41,314 nucleotides of DNA, from positions 12,509 through 53,822 of the forward strand of contig WVYQ01000020.1 in the NCBI GenBank assembly GCA_011772865.1. The letters run 5' to 3'. The notes beneath the pieces were generated by a model that had not been told where the DNA came from, did not search any database, and saw only the letters and a list, made by a program, of their open reading frames with translations. The first letter of the stretch is position 1. Each line of letters opens with the position of its first letter. This DNA is from Woeseiaceae bacterium. Lineage in GTDB: Bacteria; Pseudomonadota; Gammaproteobacteria; Steroidobacterales; Woeseiaceae. This document shows positions 25,770-33,731 of this stretch, one piece after another. Position numbers and translations under genes: made by a program.

Positions 25770-26731
25770 TCGATTCCCCGGTCGAGAAATAATTGCAGGT
25801 CATCGGCTAGCGGGGCCGTGAAGTGCAGCTCATTGCCGCTGTCGTCCGGAAACGCGATCGACTGCGCATGCAGGAACAAGCGCTTCAGCCCGTGTTTTCT
25901 CGCCAGCCGGTTCTGGTCCTCGTCGCCGTAACGGTCGTCGCCCAGTATCGGAAAACCGATCGCGGCGAGGTGCACGCGCAGTTGATGCGTACGACCTGTC
26001 CTCGGCAGGCAGTTCAGCAGGCTGAATTTGCCAAATGTTCGTGAAAGTGACACACGCGTCTGCGCCGGCTTGCCGCCCTTGCTGACGACGACATGCCGCT
26101 CTCCCCCTTTGCGATTCTCGACCAGCAGCGGCTTGTCGATGAGTTGCTCTCCGAGCTGCCAGTCACCGACCACGAGGGCGAGATAATGCTTCTCGACGTC
26201 GCCCTCCCGGAACCGCTCATGCATTTCGCGTAATGCGCTCCGGCGCTTCGCCAGTACCAGGCAGCCCGACGTTTCCCTGTCGAGCCGGTGAACCAGTGAC
26301 AAGTCCCTGAGCTCCGGTCGGGCGTGCCGCAACAGTTCGATAACGCCATGGCTGATCCCGCTGCCACCATGGACGGCCACACCCGATGGCTTGTCCACGA
26401 CGAGCAGCCGCTTGTCCTCGAATATGATCCGATCGGCCATCGCATTGGCGCTGCCCTCGGCCGGCGCGTCTCCCGGCGCGCGCACCCTGGCAGGCGGTAT
26501 CCGGACCTCGTCACCCTCCTGGAGCTTGTATTCGGCGCGAATGCGTCCACCATTCACGCGAACTTCGCCCCGCCTCAGAATCCGGTAAAGCCGCCCTTTC
26601 GGCAAACCCGGGAGTTCACGGCGCAAGAAGTTATCGATGCGCTGGCCCGCCTGCTCGGAATCGATACGAACTTTTCGTACCCCGGTCACGGCCGAGCCGG
26701 TCCCTTTTTCTGACTTTTGCTGCATGATCAA
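25733..26731 (-). CDS. rluC: 23S rRNA pseudouridine synthase RluC
   Basis: 332 residues. An S4 RNA-binding domain (about 27-90: GQRIDNFLRRELPGLPKGRLYRILRRGEVRVNGGR) precedes the RluA-family catalytic domain with the nucleophile Asp151 in VHRLDRETSGCLVLAK and the later RTGRTHQLRVHLAAIGFPILGD. RluC makes pseudouridines 955, 2504 and 2580 in E. coli 23S rRNA. It lies back to back with rne, as in E. coli, and its promoter must fall in the shared gap. An alternative ATG is two codons in. Confidence 0.95.
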   Translation of the reverse strand: MIMQQKSEKGTGSAVTGVRKVRIDSEQAGQRIDNFLRRELPGLPKGRLYRILRRGEVRVNGGRIRAEYKLQEGDEVRIPPARVRAPGDAPAEGSANAMADRIIFEDKRLLVVDKPSGVAVHGGSGISHGVIELLRHARPELRDLSLVHRLDRETSGCLVLAKRRSALREMHERFREGDVEKHYLALVVGDWQLGEQLIDKPLLVENRKGGERHVVVSKGGKPAQTRVSLSRTFGKFSLLNCLPRTGRTHQLRVHLAAIGFPILGDDRYGDEDQNRLARKHGLKRLFLHAQSIAFPDDSGNELHFTAPLADDLQLFLDRGIDQIRSSKALKRG

Positions 26732-26735
26732 TAAC

Positions 26736-26763
26736 TTGATGGAATCGAAAGGTGTGCTATATT
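26736..26763 (+). promoter_or_regulatory. Sigma70 promoter of rne
   Basis: TTGATG (26736-26741) and TATATT (26758-26763) with 16-bp spacing, giving a start near 26770 and a leader of about 310 nt. Confidence 0.6.
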
Positions 26764-27082
26764 AGCGCGAAGTGGCCCATCTCCCAGGCTGGCCGCTTCG
26801 TAAGGTTAAGTAAATCATAGTTTTTTTGGGCTTCGCAGTGCGAGCCCAACCAAGATGGCAGCGAGCACAGAACGTTGCGAGCGCCGCAGCGGCCAAGCCG
26901 CAGGGTACAGATGTTGAATTTCCTACGGGACCTGTTTCCTCTGACACAGGCCCAGAACGAGTTTATCCGCCACACAGCCGGCGCTTTCTTGCGCCAGGTA
27001 TTGCTGTGTGAGCTACCCAGCGCAAGTCCCCTGGCGATTCGTACCAGCTCGTTGCCCTCCCCCAATAAACAAGTAGGGCATC
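26764..27082 (+). promoter_or_regulatory. rne: Long structured 5' leader of rne
   Basis: This gap of about 320 nt has no credible gene. Two stem-loops are visible. One is CGAAGTGGCC / GGCCGCTTCG (26768-26800), at the predicted 5' end of the mRNA, with a 13-nt loop. The other is TTGGGC..TCGCA / TGCGA..GCCCAA (26826-26849), preceded by a T-run. In E. coli a leader of about 360 nt lets RNase E bind and cleave its own mRNA; this leader has a similar size and position. Self-control is therefore inferred, not shown. Confidence 0.5.
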
Positions 27083-29599
27083 ATGAAAAGAATGTTAATC
27101 AATGCGACTCAGGAAGAAGAGTTGCGCATGGCGATGGTCGACGGCCAACGCCTCTATGACTTAAATATCGAATTACCGGCAAGCGAACGCAAGAAAGCCA
27201 ATATCTATAAAGGAAAGATCACGCGCATCGAGCCCAGCCTCGAAGCGGCGTTCGTTGACTTCGGCGCAGAGCGCCACGGCTTTTTGCCTCTCAAGGAAAT
27301 CTCGAGCGAGTACTTCGTCAAGCCTGTCGAATCGGGTGATAAACCCAATATCCGCGACGTACTGACCGAAGGCCAGGACATAGTCGTACAGATCGACAAG
27401 GAAGAGCGTGGCAACAAGGGTGCCGCACTGACAACCTTTGTCAGCCTGGCCGGTCGGTTTATCGTCCTGAAACCCAACAAGGCGCGTTCCGGCGGCGTAT
27501 CCCGCCGTATCGTCGGTTCCGATCGTGACCTCGCTCGCCAGTCCCTGAACAATATCGAAGTGCCAAAGGGCATGAGCGTGATCCTGCGGACAGCAGGCAT
27601 CGATCGCAGCGCCGACGAACTGGCCTGGGATCTGGAGAACCTTCTGACTATCTGGACCGCCATCCTGAATGTGGTGCTGGAGCGCCCGTCGCCATTCCTG
27701 ATCTATCGCGAGAGCAACGCGGTCGTGCGAGCGCTTCGAGATTATCTGACCGGCGATATTGGCGAGATCCTGATCGACGACAAGCAAACTTACAAGGAAG
27801 CCTGCGAGTTCGTCGAGCAGGTCATGCCGCACAACCTGCGCAAGCTCAAGCACTATACGGATCCGGTACCGCTCTTTACCCGCTTCCAGATCGAAAGCCA
27901 GATCGAATCGGCCTTCACGCACTCGGTCAACCTGCCCTCGGGCGGCAGTATCGTCGTCGATCACACCGAGGCGCTCGTATCAATCGATATCAACTCGGCG
28001 CGTGCCACGAAGGGCGGGGATATCGAAGCAACCGCGCTGAACACCAATCTCGAGGCAGCCGACGAGATCGCCAGGCAACTGCGAATTCGCGACCTCGGCG
28101 GTCTGATTGTCATCGATTTCATCGACATGGGCCCGCAGAAACACCAGCGAGAGGTCGAGAGTCGCCTGCGCGAGGCTGTTCGCCAGGACAGGGCGCGCGT
28201 GCAGATCGGCAAGATTTCGCGCTTCGGCCTGCTCGAGATGTCGCGGCAGCGGCTCAGGCCGTCGCTCGGCGAATCCAGCTACCTGACCTGCCCGCGCTGC
28301 TCCGGCATCGGTACGATACGCAGCATCGAGTCGCTGGCGCTGGCCATCCTGCGCATCATCGGCGAAGAGGCTCGTAAGGAGCGAACCGCCAAGGTGATCG
28401 CGCAATTGCCGGTCGAGGTAGCCACGTACCTGCTCAATGAAAAACGCGACTGGGTGCAAAGTCTGGAGAGTCGCAACGAGATGCAGGTCGTCCTCGTCGC
28501 CAATCCCGCGCTGGAAACACCGCACTATGACGTACGCCGGGTGCGCGATGACCAGACAGAGCTGCCCGAGAACACCGGCGCAAGCTACGAACTTGCAGAG
28601 GCTGCTGCCGAGCCGGAGACACCGCAGGCGATTCTCGAGCGCAAGCAGATAGAACCGGCGGCCATCGCAGTCATGAAACCCTCGAAGCCTGCCCCCAAGC
28701 GCAAGAAAGAAAGCAAAGGCTTGTTCGCAGCTGTCGCAAGCCTGTTTGCAACGAAAGACGAGAAGAAGACCGCGAAGAAGAAGCCGCAGTCACGGCGTCG
28801 CAAGGCTTCGGGGCAGGACACCCGTTCGCGCAGCAGCCAGCGCAGTCGCCGTCGCAGCGACGCCCAGCGCCCGGACGACAAGGGCAAGACCAGCAAGAAG
28901 CGCGCCAAGAAAAAGACCGCGAAAAAGAAGTCTGCCAAGGACCAGCCGCGCAAACCGCAGGAAGCCGCTGCCGGCAAGCCGCAGCCGTCCGACTCGCCAA
29001 AGCCGTCGCGAAACCGCCGCAGCCGTGGTGGGCGTCGCCGGCGTCGCAGCGCGGATCGGCCGGCGCAGGACCTGGCGCCAGAAAGTTCGGAGATCCAGGC
29101 CCGGGACACGGCCCCGGTACAGGAAAAGCCGCCGGTACAGGAAAAGCCCGCGGTCAAGGAGAAGCCGCCGGTCAAGGAGAAGCCGCCGGTCAAGGACGCG
29201 CCCATGGAACAGGCTTTGCTGGCAGCCCCGGATGGCCCACCGAAAGCACGAACCGATGCCGAGCGCGCGGCCGATGCCGCCCAGAAGCTGGACGAGACTC
29301 AGCCAGGCATGCCGTCGGCAAAGCCCGAGACTGGGAGAAAGAAAACCACTAAAAAACAGCGGACTAAAAAGAAAAGTTCAGGTAATGGTTCAGAAAGAGC
29401 CAAACCCGATTCTACACCCGAATCACAGCCTGCCCCGCTTGCCGAATCCATCCCGACAATCGAAACGGCAGCAGCCGCGGAGGGCGCGCCGGCGCGTGAG
29501 CCCAATCCGGAACCAAAGCCTGACGTGGCGCCAGAGGCAAAGCCCGAAGCACGTCCGGAACCGAAACCGGAAGGACGCCTGCTGCCCTGGGAAGACTAG
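27083..29599 (+). CDS. rne: Ribonuclease E
   Basis: 838 residues; the main endoribonuclease of mRNA decay and rRNA/tRNA processing, on the inner membrane. Catalytic half: S1 domain (about 35-125, RKKANIYKGKITRIEPSLEAAFVDFG), 5'-sensor and RNase H-like region, metal-binding Asp302 (VSIDINSAR) and Asp345 (LIVIDFIDM), and the zinc-link CPRC (403-406). The C-terminal half (about 530-838) is disordered, with Lys/Arg-rich RNA-binding stretches (TAKKKPQSRRRKAS; RRSRGGRRRRRSADR), a PVxEKP repeat and the end RLLPWED. It is shorter than the 1061 of E. coli. A segment GLFAAVASLFA (about 550) may be the membrane anchor. AGGG lies just before the ATG. Confidence 0.96.
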   Translation: MKRMLINATQEEELRMAMVDGQRLYDLNIELPASERKKANIYKGKITRIEPSLEAAFVDFGAERHGFLPLKEISSEYFVKPVESGDKPNIRDVLTEGQDIVVQIDKEERGNKGAALTTFVSLAGRFIVLKPNKARSGGVSRRIVGSDRDLARQSLNNIEVPKGMSVILRTAGIDRSADELAWDLENLLTIWTAILNVVLERPSPFLIYRESNAVVRALRDYLTGDIGEILIDDKQTYKEACEFVEQVMPHNLRKLKHYTDPVPLFTRFQIESQIESAFTHSVNLPSGGSIVVDHTEALVSIDINSARATKGGDIEATALNTNLEAADEIARQLRIRDLGGLIVIDFIDMGPQKHQREVESRLREAVRQDRARVQIGKISRFGLLEMSRQRLRPSLGESSYLTCPRCSGIGTIRSIESLALAILRIIGEEARKERTAKVIAQLPVEVATYLLNEKRDWVQSLESRNEMQVVLVANPALETPHYDVRRVRDDQTELPENTGASYELAEAAAEPETPQAILERKQIEPAAIAVMKPSKPAPKRKKESKGLFAAVASLFATKDEKKTAKKKPQSRRRKASGQDTRSRSSQRSRRRSDAQRPDDKGKTSKKRAKKKTAKKKSAKDQPRKPQEAAAGKPQPSDSPKPSRNRRSRGGRRRRRSADRPAQDLAPESSEIQARDTAPVQEKPPVQEKPAVKEKPPVKEKPPVKDAPMEQALLAAPDGPPKARTDAERAADAAQKLDETQPGMPSAKPETGRKKTTKKQRTKKKSSGNGSERAKPDSTPESQPAPLAESIPTIETAAAAEGAPAREPNPEPKPDVAPEAKPEARPEPKPEGRLLPWED
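29114..29203 (+). repeat. 18-bp tandem repeat within rne (PVxEKP x5)
   Basis: Five consecutive 18-bp units encode PVQEKP, PVQEKP, AVKEKP, PVKEKP and PVKDAP at residues 678-707. Units 1-2 share GTACAGGAAAAG and units 3-4 share GTCAAGGAGAAG, pointing to recent stepwise duplication. Confidence 0.85.
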
Positions 29600-30069
29600 G
29601 AACGCCTGAGGCGCTCGAGGAGACCGCGAGAAGCGTCTTCGACGAGATCGAGCACCCGTTCGAATCCTGATTGCCCACCGTAGTATGGGTCGGGGACCTC
29701 ATCGTGCGTGGAACTGGAAAATTCCAGGAACAGGTAGAGCTTGTTGGCATGCTGCTCCTCGGCCTGTTCCTTGAGCAAAGCGAGGTTCTCGCGGTCCATC
29801 GCAATGATGTAATCGAACCGATTGAAATCTTCCGCCTCGATTCGCCGGGCACGGATGCCCTGCAGCGAGTAACCGCGACGCTCGGCGGCGGCTGCCGCAC
29901 GGTGATCCGGCGGGTTATTGATGTGATAGGCATGGGTGCCCGCAGAGTCGATTTCGACGACGTCGGCCAGCCCCTCCTCGTTCACGATATGGCGGAACAC
30001 GCCCTCCGCTGTCGGCGAACGACAGATATTGCCCATGCACACAAACAGAACAGACGATTTATTGGCCAA
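29596..30069 (-). CDS. Low-molecular-weight protein-tyrosine phosphatase
   Basis: 157 residues. The phosphate-binding loop CMGNICRS (Cys11 to Arg17) stands directly after strand VLFV, and the general acid Asp127 is in VPDPYYGG. The family also shows SAGTHAY and GIRARRIEAEDF. Start is TTG at 30069, since no ATG or GTG lies near the conserved N-terminus. Such enzymes act on tyrosine kinases of polysaccharide export or on phosphoarginine; no kinase is near. The TAG stop overlaps the rne TAG through a shared CTAG. Confidence 0.94.
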   Translation of the reverse strand: MANKSSVLFVCMGNICRSPTAEGVFRHIVNEEGLADVVEIDSAGTHAYHINNPPDHRAAAAAERRGYSLQGIRARRIEAEDFNRFDYIIAMDRENLALLKEQAEEQHANKLYLFLEFSSSTHDEVPDPYYGGQSGFERVLDLVEDASRGLLERLRRS

Positions 30070-30171
30070 GATTCCGGATTCCCGTTGTCAGGGCCGGACA
30101 TGCTAGGCGGTTTTTGCCACTAGGCGCAAGCCCCGATTGCTATAGCGCAAAGTACCCACTATGGTGCGCGG

Positions 30172-30960
30172 ATGGACGTACAGGAACGCATGCGCATGGT
30201 CGTTGCCGGCCATCGGAAGATCATCCACAAGGTACTGATCAGGATCACCATTTATTATGCCGTGCTGGCGGCCGCCCTTGCGATTGCGATAACGCTAAAT
30301 CCCGGGATTGTCGATGAATTGCCGCTCGGTGGTGTCGGCGATATTGCGAACTATGGCAGCTCCGAGGTTTACGATCTCGAAGAGGCCTTTCTCAGCGCCG
30401 ACGACGAAGAGCTGGGCGACATCGTCACGGAGACAACGCGCGAGCGAGTTGCGCAGGGCCCGCGATGGCTGCGCGACGCCAAGTCGCTAATCTATGCCAT
30501 GGCTTCGACGCTGCTCCTGATGCTACCCGTATCGTGGGTCTACCGGGCAATCCATACCGACAGTATTTACGACCATTCTATCGACACGACGACGCTGGTC
30601 CTGCCGTCGGTGGTCGCAGGCATCGTGACCGTTGTACAGCACAGCCTGGCTTTGGCCTTTAGTCTCGCGGGTATCGTCGCGGGCGTCAGGTTTCGTCGTG
30701 CCCTGAGCGACACCTTCGACACACTGTTCATATTGTCATCGATTGGTGTCGGCATCGCCGCCGGTATCAAGGCGATAGAGGTCGCCGTCGTCCTGACCGT
30801 GTTCTTCAATTATGCATCGGCCGCCGTGTGTGCCTTTGGCGACGGGCTCGAATCGCAGCACGCGGTACAGCGAGAAATCATCAAGAGAGAAGAAAAAGTA
30901 GCGCGCCAGAACGAGAAAAGCGTCAAGTCCGAAAAATCGGGACCAATGTCTAGCTTATAG
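30172..30960 (+). CDS. DUF4956-family inner-membrane protein
   Basis: 262 residues with about four to five membrane helices: one near 23-42 (ITIYYAVLAAALAIAITL), then SLIYAMASTLLLMLPVSWVY and a three-helix block (LVLPSVVAGIVTVVQHSLALAFSLAGIVAGV, LFILSSIGVGIAAGI, VAVVLTVFFNYASAAVCAF). The RFRRAL after AGVR matches the conserved RFR of DUF4956. The charged tail (REIIKREEKVARQNEK) is cytoplasmic. DUF4956 genes are often found with VTC-domain and CotH-type genes; here the facing gene looks CotH-like. No Shine-Dalgarno is visible. Its last 11 nt overlap the facing gene. Function unknown. Confidence 0.75.
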   Translation: MDVQERMRMVVAGHRKIIHKVLIRITIYYAVLAAALAIAITLNPGIVDELPLGGVGDIANYGSSEVYDLEEAFLSADDEELGDIVTETTRERVAQGPRWLRDAKSLIYAMASTLLLMLPVSWVYRAIHTDSIYDHSIDTTTLVLPSVVAGIVTVVQHSLALAFSLAGIVAGVRFRRALSDTFDTLFILSSIGVGIAAGIKAIEVAVVLTVFFNYASAAVCAFGDGLESQHAVQREIIKREEKVARQNEKSVKSEKSGPMSSL

Positions 30961-32065
30961 ACTCGCCGAAATGCTTGTTCATCAGGTTGATGCCACGGCA
31001 GCGACCAACAATTTCTTTTTCCACTGACTCCGGGTTGTCGATGATCTCGAAGAATTCTTCTATGTACTTGATCGTCTTCTTTCTCAAACCATCGTCGAGT
31101 TCCAGCGTGTTGGCATACAGCGCCAATATCTCGTCCCTTTTCGACTGTATGTGCGCGATCGCAGCATCGATAATCGGACGTGGCTGACAGAGTCCATAGA
31201 AATACCTGAAACGCACATCCCTGATCGGCAGCTGGCTCGGGGGTGCTGCGTACGTTGCATTCACCAGCCCGGAGAAATCGAAATCGTAAGGGACCGGTAT
31301 GATATTGCCGTTGAGGACGCTGCCATCGTCTTCCTCGATGCCGATGAGCTGAATATTGTGACAACAGTCATCATCCCCGGATGGTTTGATAACCGAGTAG
31401 TCGTTGTTCGCAATCATGAGCTGGAAGACCTGCAGGAGCGCCGTTCGCGGATGGTCGAGCTGACTGTACAAGGTTGACTCGATGTTCAGGCGGTCAAGAT
31501 CCAACCTTTTCGCCATATCGGAATCATCCTCGATCATGAATGCGAAGTCCGTCCATGGTTCCAGTTGCTCATCGCGATCGACATAGCTCAGTCGAACCAG
31601 ACGTGCCGAAAAACTGTGGTCGGTCAGGATCTGATAGGTGCGATAGGCCAGGTACTCGAGAATCACATACTGCTGGTAGCGCTTACCCTCCTTGCACGGT
31701 GCCACGAGTTTGACCTTGTTCTGGCCCGCAAAAAGCGTTCCTTTGACCTGTGATTTCTTGAAGTTGAGCTGCAATGGCGGAAGGTCGCACACCTCCCGCC
31801 GGAAGTGACCGCGCGTACGTATCGATACGTCCAGTCGCTGCGTTCGGTCATCCTCATCGGTATAGGTCCATTGACCGGGATGATAGATACGGACTTCCTG
31901 GTGCCGTTGTGCATAGGTCTGGGCAATCGGGGCCGTGAGGACTGCCTTGAGAACTTCGTCAGTCTGAAACAGCGGATGCCTCCCGCCCGAGTCGCTGTCC
32001 TGCCCGGACGCGACCAGCGGCAAAATCAGCAACGACAGCAGAATTCCGGGCTTAAAGGTGCTCAT
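30950..32065 (-). CDS. Secreted CotH-kinase-like protein of unknown function
   Basis: 371 residues from the ATG at 32065. Signal peptide MSTFKPGILLSLLILPLVASG, then a periplasmic domain. Conserved-looking blocks are SIRTRGHFRREVCDLPPLQL, NKVKLVAPCKEG, VILEYLAYRTYQILTDHSFSARLVRLSY, QVFQLMIANNDYSV and IPVPYDFDFSGLVN. The order (substrate strand, EYLAYR helix, then N-D and DFD) recalls the kinase fold of CotH, but I cannot confirm the family. Four to five Cys may form disulfides (CDLPPLQ, CKEG, DDCCHN, LCQPRP). The ORF is open upstream for 59 codons, but these overlap the permease gene and precede the signal peptide. Confidence 0.8.
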   Translation of the reverse strand: MSTFKPGILLSLLILPLVASGQDSDSGGRHPLFQTDEVLKAVLTAPIAQTYAQRHQEVRIYHPGQWTYTDEDDRTQRLDVSIRTRGHFRREVCDLPPLQLNFKKSQVKGTLFAGQNKVKLVAPCKEGKRYQQYVILEYLAYRTYQILTDHSFSARLVRLSYVDRDEQLEPWTDFAFMIEDDSDMAKRLDLDRLNIESTLYSQLDHPRTALLQVFQLMIANNDYSVIKPSGDDDCCHNIQLIGIEEDDGSVLNGNIIPVPYDFDFSGLVNATYAAPPSQLPIRDVRFRYFYGLCQPRPIIDAAIAHIQSKRDEILALYANTLELDDGLRKKTIKYIEEFFEIIDNPESVEKEIVGRCRGINLMNKHFGESIS

Positions 32066-32076
32066 ATGCACGTACT

Positions 32077-32853
32077 CTAGGCGGACCTTTCGTCCGAGGA
32101 AAGCATCGGACTCACGAATTTGCCAAACAGAATCGCGGCGATTGCGAGGCACCAGACGATTACGGCGCCGGCCGGCAGATCGGCGGTCACCGAGACGAAG
32201 AGTCCGGCCAGGCAGCCCACCATGCCAACTGCGTAGCCCCATGCGACCCGGACACCGCCCTTGTCGATATGCCTGGTCGCCAATGCCGGGATGATCAGGC
32301 TCGCGAATACGAGATAGATACCGACTAATTGGACGGATACTGTCACCGCGAAGGCGAACAGCGCGTAGAAGCCGAACCCGGCCCTGTGTTCCCGCATCCC
32401 GAACCAGAAGGCAAGAACTACGGCGCTAATGACTGCAGAAGGCAGCAGCTGATCGTAGTTAACCCAGAGAATCTGGCCAACGAGCAACTCTTTGAGGTGC
32501 TCTCCGCCATGCGGGTTTTCGGACAGCACCAGGATCCCTGCAGTTGCGGCGAGCACAAATGATACGCCGATGAGCGCCTCCTGGACTTCGGGCCAGCGCT
32601 TTTCCATCCAATGCAGCACGAGCGCCGCGAGGAATGCTGCAGTTACCGCAGCGATTTGTACCATCCATCCTTCGGCCTCCCAGCCCATCGAATCCGCCGC
32701 GATGACGCCGAGACCGGCAACCTGCGCGACGGCGAGGTCGATGAAGATAATTTCGCGGCGCAGCACCTCGGTACCGAGCGGTACATGGGTGCTGAGTACG
32801 ATCAAGCTGGCCAGGAACGCCGGCGCGATGATGCCGAACTCGAATGCGCTCAT
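32077..32853 (-). CDS. Metal (zinc/manganese) ABC transporter permease, ZnuB-like
   Basis: 258 residues, ABC-3 family, with about eight membrane helices (for example PAFLASLIVLSTHVPLG, AALVLHWMEKRWP, VSVQLVGIYLVFASLIIPALA, VVAWGYAVGMVGCLAGLFVSV-like, AVIVWCLAIAAILFG). RREIIFIDLAVAQVAGLG is the family signature, and VGIYLVFASLIIPALATR is the second conserved block. Here it shares an ATGA overlap with the binding-protein gene before it. No ATPase gene precedes or follows; the next gene downstream is the CotH-like one, 11 nt on. Confidence 0.92.
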   Translation of the reverse strand: MSAFEFGIIAPAFLASLIVLSTHVPLGTEVLRREIIFIDLAVAQVAGLGVIAADSMGWEAEGWMVQIAAVTAAFLAALVLHWMEKRWPEVQEALIGVSFVLAATAGILVLSENPHGGEHLKELLVGQILWVNYDQLLPSAVISAVVLAFWFGMREHRAGFGFYALFAFAVTVSVQLVGIYLVFASLIIPALATRHIDKGGVRVAWGYAVGMVGCLAGLFVSVTADLPAGAVIVWCLAIAAILFGKFVSPMLSSDERSA

Positions 32854-33722
32854 TGCCCGTATTCTTCCAGAATTGTCAATGTCTCGTCGAACAGTGCGAA
32901 CAGATCTACAACTTCGGGATTTCCACCGACCGTGTACGGCAGACGAATCGCCGGAATCGACAGTCTCTCAGAAAGCCACAGCGACGGCTTCTCGTTCTCG
33001 TACGGCGTTCGAATGACGCCGACGGGCGGTCTCGGGCTGAGCTTCTCCAGCAATGACGCCAGCTGCGCCCCGCTTGGCGGGATGCCTGGTTTAGACTCGA
33101 GGGTCGCGACGATGTCCAGGTCGAGCCAGTTCGCCAGGTAGCTGAAGCTGCGGTGATGCGATGCAAGCTCCAGGCCGGCGAGCCGCAGGCCCCGCTCGTC
33201 CCACTCGTCCATCGCCGCCAGCCATCGATCCTGGAAGTCGCCGAGTCGGCGGCGGTAGTCATCCGCATTTGCGGCATCGAGGGAGGCGAGCTTTTCCGCA
33301 AGCGCATCGGCTATACGCCGTACGTTGCGTGGATCGAGATGGATGTGCGGATTGCCCTGCGGGTGCACATCGCCTTGCGCGCGATCGACCACTTTGGGCA
33401 CTTCGAGTTTACGCACGTGGTCGGCCGCCATGAACAGCTCGGGCGCGCCTCCGCGCCTCAAAAGCAGTGGCAGCCAGCCGATTTCCAGGTCGGCGCCCGT
33501 GCATACTACGAGGTCTGCATCTCGAATCGCCGCGATCAAACTCGGTTTCGCCTGGAGTCGGTGTGGATCCTGAAAAGCCGTTGTCGCGACCGTAACTTGC
33601 GCATCGTTACCCGCGATCTCACTGATCAGTGATGCCCATTCGGGCTCGCAGGCAAAGATTTCGACAGACCCTGCGGTGGCAGGGGCAAGTGCGACGAGTG
33701 CCAGTGCTATCACCTGTTTCAT
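32850..33722 (-). CDS. Metal ABC transporter substrate-binding protein, ZnuA-like
   Basis: 290 residues; periplasmic receptor of the cluster A-I type. Signal peptide about 1-18 (LALVALAPATAGS before VEIFACEPEW). Likely metal ligands are His in FQDPHRLQAKPS (about 54), His in NPHIHLDPRN (about 127) and His in LELASHHRSFSYLANWL. The family order (DPH, NPH-x-W/H-LDP, HxxF.Y) is preserved, while the His-rich loop of ZnuA is reduced to DVHPQGNPHIH. Probably binds zinc. ATGA overlap with the permease; starts 9 nt after the channel gene. Confidence 0.92.
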   Translation of the reverse strand: MKQVIALALVALAPATAGSVEIFACEPEWASLISEIAGNDAQVTVATTAFQDPHRLQAKPSLIAAIRDADLVVCTGADLEIGWLPLLLRRGGAPELFMAADHVRKLEVPKVVDRAQGDVHPQGNPHIHLDPRNVRRIADALAEKLASLDAANADDYRRRLGDFQDRWLAAMDEWDERGLRLAGLELASHHRSFSYLANWLDLDIVATLESKPGIPPSGAQLASLLEKLSPRPPVGVIRTPYENEKPSLWLSERLSIPAIRLPYTVGGNPEVVDLFALFDETLTILEEYGQ

Positions 33723-33731
33723 GACGTGCCC

